A stretch of DNA of 13,405 nt, from positions 1 through 13,405 of the forward strand of contig JANJUT010000173.1 of the NCBI GenBank assembly GCA_024710445.1, read 5' to 3'. A model generated the notes under the pieces. The model ran no database searches, had not been told where the DNA came from, and saw only the letters and a program-made list of their open reading frames with translations. How positions within the stretch are numbered: the first letter of the stretch is position 1; every line of letters begins with the position of its first letter. The translations under genes were made by a program, and so were the position numbers. Origin of the DNA: Thiobacillus sp. GTDB lineage: Bacteria > Pseudomonadota > Gammaproteobacteria > Burkholderiales > Thiobacillaceae. Positions 7,845 to 13,405 of this stretch are shown piece after piece.

Positions 7845-8253
7845 GGCGTTTCTCGATCATGTGCTGCAGGCGTGCGGCGAAGTTTGTATTGAGTGAAGTA
7901 GTCCTGGGTGAGGGGAGTTCACCCTTGGGCAAAGTCATCAGGCTATTGATGCTGCTGGGGGTTACGCCAACCACCAGCCAGGATTCACCGATTTCAACCA
8001 CCACGATGCGCTCGCGGGCACCGACGGAGGTGCTGCTAACCACATGCAACAGGCCAGATGAGCTGCCGCCACTGACGCCCATGCGCTTGGCCGCCCAGGC
8101 CGTTGCCACGATGAGCAGCAGCACTGCCACCAGACCGATGAATACCTGAAGCAGGCTGCCTGCAGATGAAACGGCCGGTGCCGGCGTGTCGGCCGCCCGG
8201 GCCAGCAGCGGCAGAGCCAGAAGCATCCAGGTGACACATGCGCGACGCATCAT
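7834..8253 (-). CDS. fliO: Flagellar protein FliO (export gate assembly)
   Basis: FliO is a small, poorly conserved membrane protein that helps FliP assemble into its ring. This 139-residue product has a signal-like N-terminus (hydrophobic [11 protein letters not shown] followed by AD). A single membrane helix runs through about residues 36-55 ([20 protein letters not shown]). A cytoplasmic domain follows with the family pattern [26 protein letters not shown]. The start ATG overlaps the fliN stop (ATGA), and its 3' end overlaps fliP, so translation of fliN, fliO and fliP is probably coupled. The position between fliN and fliP supports the call more strongly than sequence conservation alone. 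Confidence 0.9.
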   Translation of the reverse strand: MMRRACVTWMLLALPLLARAADTPAPAVSSAGSLLQVFIGLVAVLLLIVATAWAAKRMGVSGGSSSGLLHVVSSTSVGARERIVVVEIGESWLVVGVTPSSINSLMTLPKGELPSPRTTSLNTNFAARLQHMIEKRRDK

Positions 8254-8651
8254 TTGTTGAGTTTCCGGATCCGCTCGGCGGGTGTGATGATGTCTGTCAG
8301 GCGTACGCCGAACTTGTCGTTCACCACGACCACTTCGCCCTGGGCGATCAGGCAGCCATTGACCAGAACATCCATGGGTTCACCTGCCAGACCATCGAGT
8401 TCGACGACCGAACCCTGGGCAAGCTGGAGCAGGTTCTTGATGGCGATCTTGGTGCGTCCCATTTCGACGGTTAGCAGAACCGGGATATCCAGAATGAAGT
8501 CGATGTCATGGGTGGCGCCGCCGGGCGTGGTTGTTCCGGAGAGTTCCTGGAAGACATCCGTGCTGGCAGTTGCGGCAGCGGCCGGCGCGGTCTGCTCGGC
8601 CATCGCCGCCGCCCAATCGTCCTCGGCGATAGTTTGAGTGTCTTCAGACAT
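8250..8651 (-). CDS. fliN: Flagellar motor switch protein FliN
   Basis: FliN is a C-ring protein; with FliM and FliG it forms the rotor switch, and it also docks the export ATPase complex through FliH. The 133-residue protein has an acidic, Ala-rich N-terminal part (about 1-45). The SpoA domain then includes ILDIPVLLTVEMGRTKIAIKNLLQLAQGSVVELD, given here in overlapping pieces as DIPVLLTVEMG and LLQLAQGSVVELD. GEPMDVLVNGCLIAQGEVVV and GVRLTDIITPAERI follow. The start overlaps the end of fliM by 8 bases, and AGGAGA about 6 bases ahead on the coding strand is the best ribosome site in this operon. Length is close to E. coli FliN (137). Confidence 0.96.
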   Translation of the reverse strand: MSEDTQTIAEDDWAAAMAEQTAPAAAATASTDVFQELSGTTTPGGATHDIDFILDIPVLLTVEMGRTKIAIKNLLQLAQGSVVELDGLAGEPMDVLVNGCLIAQGEVVVVNDKFGVRLTDIITPAERIRKLNK

Positions 8652-9648
8652 GTTGGTCTCCTGTTTTCGGGGTGGGCGCAGAGTTGGATAACAACTTCTC
8701 GACGCGCAGGGTGTATTGGCCGTTGAATTTTCCGTATGCGCACTCCATCACGGGTATCCCATCCACGGTGGCTTCAACTGTTTTGGGGATTTCCAGGGGG
8801 ATGATGTCGCCCACTTTCATGTTGACGAGGTCGCGCAGGCTGACATCGGCCGTGCCAAGGTTCGCAATGATTTCAACTTCGGCCAGTTGAATCTGTTGCC
8901 GCATCAACTGAATCCAGCGCTTGTCCACTTCCAGGTTCTCGGCCTGCAGGCTGCTGGTCAGCAAATCCTTGATCGGCTCGATCATTGAATAGGGCAGGCA
9001 GAAGTGCATTTCGCCGCTGACCTGGCCGAGTTCGATGGCAAAGGTCATGCTGACAACCACCTCGTTCGGCGTGGCGATACTGGTGAACTGGGTGTTCATC
9101 TCCGAGCGGATGTATTCGAATTCGATCGGGTAAATCGGTTCCCAGGACTTGGCATACGATTCAAACACGACATTCAATACGCGCTGGATGATGCGTTGTT
9201 CGGTTTGCGTGAAATCACGGCCTTCGACGCGGGTATGGAACCGGCCATCTCCACCGAACAGATTGTCGATGATCAGGAATACCAGATCCGGATTGAAAAT
9301 CATCAGTGCCGTGCCACGCAGGGGCTTGATGTGCACCAGATTCAGATTTGTCGGGACGACCAGATTGCGGATGAATTCGCTGTATTTTGTAACCCGGATC
9401 GGGCCGACCGAGATTTCCACTGCACGCCGTATAAAGTTGTAGAGGCCGATGCGGAGTTGCCGTGCGAAGCGCTCGTTGATGATTTCGAGCGTAGGCATCC
9501 TGCCCCGCACGATGCGTTCCTGGGTGGCGAGGTTATAAGGCCGGGCAACCGATGGGTCATGCGCTTCGACCGGCGCCTCGTCGGCTTCCCCCGTGACGCC
9601 CTTCAGCAGGGCATCGACTTCATCCTGAGAGAGAAAATTGTCGGCCAT
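8644..9648 (-). CDS. fliM: Flagellar motor switch protein FliM
   Basis: FliM is the C-ring protein that receives CheY-P and reverses the motor. In this 334-residue protein the N-terminal CheY-binding peptide is intact: LSQDEVDALLKGV at residues 6-18, fitting the LSQxEIDALL family motif. The middle domain has FARQLRIGLYNFIRR and the FliG-contacting GGDG loop at 132-135 (NLFGGDGRFH). The C-terminal SpoA-type domain includes AEVEIIANLGTADVSLRDL and VGDIIPLEI, homologous to FliN. It starts 9 bases after fliL and overlaps fliN. CheY, its signalling partner, is encoded about 3.5 kb away on the opposite strand. Length equals E. coli FliM (334). Confidence 0.97.
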   Translation of the reverse strand: MADNFLSQDEVDALLKGVTGEADEAPVEAHDPSVARPYNLATQERIVRGRMPTLEIINERFARQLRIGLYNFIRRAVEISVGPIRVTKYSEFIRNLVVPTNLNLVHIKPLRGTALMIFNPDLVFLIIDNLFGGDGRFHTRVEGRDFTQTEQRIIQRVLNVVFESYAKSWEPIYPIEFEYIRSEMNTQFTSIATPNEVVVSMTFAIELGQVSGEMHFCLPYSMIEPIKDLLTSSLQAENLEVDKRWIQLMRQQIQLAEVEIIANLGTADVSLRDLVNMKVGDIIPLEIPKTVEATVDGIPVMECAYGKFNGQYTLRVEKLLSNSAPTPKTGDQHV

Positions 9649-9657
9649 GAGCGAGCT

Positions 9658-10143
9658 TTACTGGATCACGAATGAGGTGAACAGGACATCGTTCACGTCC
9701 TGGGGCTTGCCATTGGGGTGAAACGGCTTTTTCATCTGCGCAACGATTTCCTGTATCAGTTTTTTCTTGCCTTCCGGCGTGTACAGTTCGTCCGCCTGCT
9801 TGCTTGAAAGCAGACCCAGCAGACGGCTGCGTACGAGTGGCATGTATAGCTTGATGGCATCGATCTGGGCCTGGTCGGCCACTTGCAGGGTGATGTCGGT
9901 TTGCAGGTACTGTTCGCTGCCCTGCAGGTTGACGGTGAAGGTCTCGAGCGGGATGAACACGGGTGGTTTCGGCGGTTCGACGTGTGCTTCCTTGTCGCCA
10001 TGACCGCCCTGGGTCATCAGCCAGGCAGCCGCGCCCCCGCCACCCAGAAGCACGACGACTCCAATGATGATGAACAGCATTTTTTTCGAGCTTTTGGCTG
10101 GAGCAGCTTCGGCAGATTCGGCGGCTTCGGCAGATTCGGACAT
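9658..10143 (-). CDS. fliL: Flagellar basal body-associated protein FliL
   Basis: FliL is a single-pass inner-membrane protein that sits around the stator units and supports torque. The 161-residue product (E. coli 154) begins with a short cytoplasmic segment containing two ESAEAA units. A basic KSSKK patch and one membrane helix at about 22-42 (MLFIIIGVVVLLGGGGAAAW) follow, then a periplasmic domain with FIPLETFTVNL and YLQTDITLQVAD. The C-terminus ends VNDVLFTSFVIQ, the normal FliL end. The start ATG has AGAGGA about 9 bases upstream on the coding strand. It follows a 228-base gap and is the first gene of a very compact fliLMNOPQR run, so it may head its own transcription unit. Confidence 0.95.
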   Translation of the reverse strand: MSESAEAAESAEAAPAKSSKKMLFIIIGVVVLLGGGGAAAWLMTQGGHGDKEAHVEPPKPPVFIPLETFTVNLQGSEQYLQTDITLQVADQAQIDAIKLYMPLVRSRLLGLLSSKQADELYTPEGKKKLIQEIVAQMKKPFHPNGKPQDVNDVLFTSFVIQ

Positions 10144-10371
10144 CGGTAAAAATCCTCTACTTGAATATTGGTGTGCTGATGTTTGTCATTATTAAAAAAA
10201 ACAAATGGCTTCGATGCGGGGAAAAGAGGGAGAAAAGGGACGCATATCGTTTATTCCCTTCTCACGTCAAAATTGGCTGTGTGCCTTGCCTGGCGCGCTG
10301 CCGCACACCATGTGGCCTGGCCATGAGCCCATTTTGGTCGAGGATGGGAAGCAGGCCGATGGCAGTTCATG
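10144..10371. other. fliK-fliL intergenic region
   Basis: This 228-base stretch is the only sizeable gap in the leftward fli genes. I see no gene in it. It holds an A8 tract near 10194-10201 and a 23-base all-purine run on the plus strand at 10218-10240. A dyad GTGTGC/GCACAC occupies about 10278-10307. The base composition of the fliL-proximal half is clearly A/T-richer than the coding flanks. No convincing terminator for fliK and no confident promoter for fliL can be named from the sequence. The gap position suggests a regulatory leader for fliLMNOPQR; this is inference. Confidence 0.5.
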
Positions 10372-11664
<1,293 letters not shown>

Positions 11665-11679
11665 GGTGGCTGTCCAATT

Positions 11680-12129
11680 TCAGGAATGGTGAGGTTTGTG
11701 CTGCGTACGACGGGCGGCGTGCTCGTCATTCTGCTTCTGGTCGCGCCACAATTCGCGGCGGGCGCTTTCCTGGTTCGCGCGATCAGACAAGGTGACGAAT
11801 GACATTTTCTTTTGCTCGCAGGCAATCCAGGCAGTACGTGCATGATCGGCCCGCTGGGCGGCATCGGCCACGACTTTTTGCTGGCCGGCAATTGCGTTGT
11901 CGAGCTTGTGGATGAACACCTGATAGTTGTTGATTTGTGTCGCGCTGATACCGGTGGCCATCGTGGTCTGATAACGCTCCGCATAGTCATTGCGGTATTG
12001 CAGCAACAAATCGAGTTTCTGGCTGGCTTCTTCGCTGAGATGCAATGCCATCCCCAGCCGCTTGGCAGCTTCGTCCGTTTCCTTGTTCGCAAGATCGATC
12101 AGGGTGCTGAGGGCAGAGGGACTGGCCAT
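11680..12129 (-). CDS. fliJ: Flagellar export protein FliJ
   Basis: FliJ is a cytoplasmic coiled-coil protein that inserts into the FliI hexamer like a rotor stalk and couples it to the export gate; it also handles export chaperones. The 149-residue product (E. coli 147) is almost entirely charged and helical. It begins with SALSTLIDLANKETDEAAKRL, continues through LLLQYRNDYAERYQ and the family segment INNYQVFIHKLDNAI, and ends in a basic Arg/Lys/His-rich tail. No membrane segment is visible. It starts 21 bases after fliI and ends 15 bases before fliK. Only a weak GAG lies ahead of the ATG. FliJ sequences are poorly conserved, so the position between fliI and fliK adds weight. Confidence 0.93.
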   Translation of the reverse strand: MASPSALSTLIDLANKETDEAAKRLGMALHLSEEASQKLDLLLQYRNDYAERYQTTMATGISATQINNYQVFIHKLDNAIAGQQKVVADAAQRADHARTAWIACEQKKMSFVTLSDRANQESARRELWRDQKQNDEHAARRTQHKPHHS

Positions 12130-12150
12130 TTAATATCGTGCTCGTCGAGG

Positions 12151-13405
12151 TTAATGAAAGACTGCGGCGAGTTCGTCCAGGCTTTCCTGGACGTCCGAAC
12201 GCTCGTGAATATTTTGCTGGAGAAAGGCCTCGATGCTGGTCTGCAGCTTGATGGCCTCATCCAGCAAGGGGTCGGTACCGCTTGCGTATGCGCCGACATT
12301 GATCAGGTCGCGGCTGCGCTCGTAGCGCGAATACAGTTTTTTCAGGCGGCGGGCGAGTTGCTGCTGCTCCATCGTCGTGATGCTGTGCATGGCGCGGCTG
12401 ATGGATTGTTCGATGTTGATGGCCGGGTAGTGGCCGCTTTCGGCCAGAGCACGATCCAGCACGATGTGGCCGTCCAGAATGGCGCGTGCCGCATCGGCGA
12501 TCGGATCCTGCTGGTCATCTCCCTCGGTGAGCACGGTATAGAACGCGGTGATGGAGCCGCCGCCTTCCTTGCCGTTGCCGGCCCGCTCGACCAGGGCGGG
12601 CAGCTTGGCGAAGACCGAAGGCGGATAGCCTTTGGTGGCCGGCGGCTCGCCGATGGCCAGGGCGATTTCACGCTGTGCCATGGCATAGCGGGTGAGCGAA
12701 TCCATGATCAGCAGCACGTTCTTGCCCTGGTCACGGAAGTGCTCGGCGATGGAGGTGGCATAGGCTGCACCCTGCAGCCGTACCAGGGGAGGCGTGTCGG
12801 CGGGCGCGGCCACGACAACCGCGCGGGCCAGGCCTTCCTCGCCCAGAATCTGTTCGATGAATTCCTTGACCTCGCGGCCGCGTTCGCCGATCAGGCCGAC
12901 GACGATGACATCCGCGCTGGTGTAGCGGGCCATCATGCCGAGCAGTACGCTCTTGCCCACGCCGGAACCTGCGAACAGGCCCATGCGCTGGCCACGACCC
13001 ACCGTCAGCATGCTGTTGATGGCACGCACACCGACATCGAGCACATCGACGATCGGGGCACGCGACAAGGGGTTGGCCGCGCGGTTGTTCAGCGGGGCGG
13101 TGGTTGTCGCGGCGAGGGGTCCCAGGTTGTCGAGGGGGCGTCCGCTGCTGTCGAGCACCCGGCCCAGCAGGGCATCGCCGACCGGCAGATGGCGGGCGCG
13201 GTCGCTTGGCCGCCTGCGGGGATGCTTGACCTGGCCCAGGCCGGGCAGGGTGGGGATGACTTCAACCGGGAAGACGCGCGAGCCCGGCACGATGCCCTCA
13301 ACGTCGCTTTGCGGCATGAGAAACAGGCGGTCTCCCGAAAAACCCACCACCTCGGCCTCGAGCTGCGAGCCATTGGGCAGGGGAACGGTGCAGGCGCTGC
13401 CGACC
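12151..13405 (-). CDS. fliI: Flagellum-specific ATPase FliI (5' end outside window)
   Basis: FliI is the F1-beta-like ATPase that unloads substrates and chaperones at the flagellar export gate. About 417 codons are visible; E. coli FliI has 457, so roughly 40-50 N-terminal codons lie beyond the right edge. The frame is open to base 13405 and reads [16 protein letters not shown] before [13 protein letters not shown], a normal FliI N-terminal domain, so internal GTG codons are not the start. The Walker A loop GSGVGKS lies in 12949-12972 and the Walker B region [18 protein letters not shown] at about 12665-12720. [15 protein letters not shown] and [18 protein letters not shown] are also present. 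The C-terminus is the helical part that binds substrates. fliH and fliG are expected upstream but are not in the window. Confidence 0.96.
   Translation of the reverse strand, partial: VGSACTVPLPNGSQLEAEVVGFSGDRLFLMPQSDVEGIVPGSRVFPVEVIPTLPGLGQVKHPRRRPSDRARHLPVGDALLGRVLDSSGRPLDNLGPLAATTTAPLNNRAANPLSRAPIVDVLDVGVRAINSMLTVGRGQRMGLFAGSGVGKSVLLGMMARYTSADVIVVGLIGERGREVKEFIEQILGEEGLARAVVVAAPADTPPLVRLQGAAYATSIAEHFRDQGKNVLLIMDSLTRYAMAQREIALAIGEPPATKGYPPSVFAKLPALVERAGNGKEGGGSITAFYTVLTEGDDQQDPIADAARAILDGHIVLDRALAESGHYPAINIEQSISRAMHSITTMEQQQLARRLKKLYSRYERSRDLINVGAYASGTDPLLDEAIKLQTSIEAFLQQNIHERSDVQESLDELAAVFH

Noticed and set aside
9004..9675. 223-codon open frame on the plus strand opposite fliM
   Set aside because: fliM on the minus strand is certain; the opposing translation is low-complexity and shows no family features.
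10241..10270. Sigma-70 promoter for fliL (TTGACG on the minus strand at 10265-10270)
   Set aside because: The matching -10 position, TATGCG at an 18-base spacing, is poor, so the -35-like hexamer alone does not support a promoter call.

Overview
The window is a flagellar and chemotaxis locus from a moderately GC-rich motile betaproteobacterium. The order and composition (cheR-cheD-cheB-cheY-cheZ facing fliI-J-K-L-M-N-O-P-Q-R, with CheZ and CheD both present) fit the Burkholderiales best. The genus cannot be fixed from the sequence. Every long reading frame with family-like character belongs to a known chemotaxis or flagellar family. I see no mobile element, RNA gene, CRISPR array or unknown gene cassette.

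Plus strand, 1-5856: sensory transduction. It opens with the last 70 codons of a methyl-accepting chemotaxis protein ending in an EWEEF tether. Next is a complete Aer-like redox/energy receptor (PAS, two membrane segments, HAMP, signalling hairpin). cheR, cheD and cheB follow, joined by 4-base stop/start overlaps at the two cheD junctions (a possible TTG for cheB, with the likelier ATG 35 bases further on). After a 99-base gap, cheY and cheZ form a tight pair behind a near-consensus sigma-28 (FliA) promoter at 4731-4757. CheR and CheB methylate and demethylate/deamidate receptors, CheD deamidates receptors, CheY-P carries the signal to the FliM switch, and CheZ removes the phosphate. cheA and cheW are not in the window and probably lie to the left.

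Convergence zone, 5857-5982: a hairpin with T-rich tracts on both sides, probably terminating cheYZ and perhaps the opposing fli operon.

Minus strand, 13405 down to 5983: flagellar export and switch genes. fliI (5' end outside the window), fliJ and fliK encode the export ATPase, its stalk and the hook-length ruler. A 228-base gap follows, then fliL, fliM, fliN, fliO, fliP, fliQ and fliR, packed with overlaps or very short gaps: stator-associated FliL, switch proteins FliM/FliN, and the membrane export gate FliO/P/Q/R. The CheY target (FliM N-terminus) and CheY itself are therefore encoded in opposing operons of one locus.

Points most worth a second look: a 126-bp hexanucleotide Ala-Ser microsatellite and a separate 21-bp tandem duplication inside fliK; a perfect 13-bp inverted repeat directly before cheR; the sigma-28 promoter of cheYZ with a 12-bp palindrome across its -10 element; and the contrast between the tethered and untethered receptors. 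I found nothing that supports a wholly new biological system.
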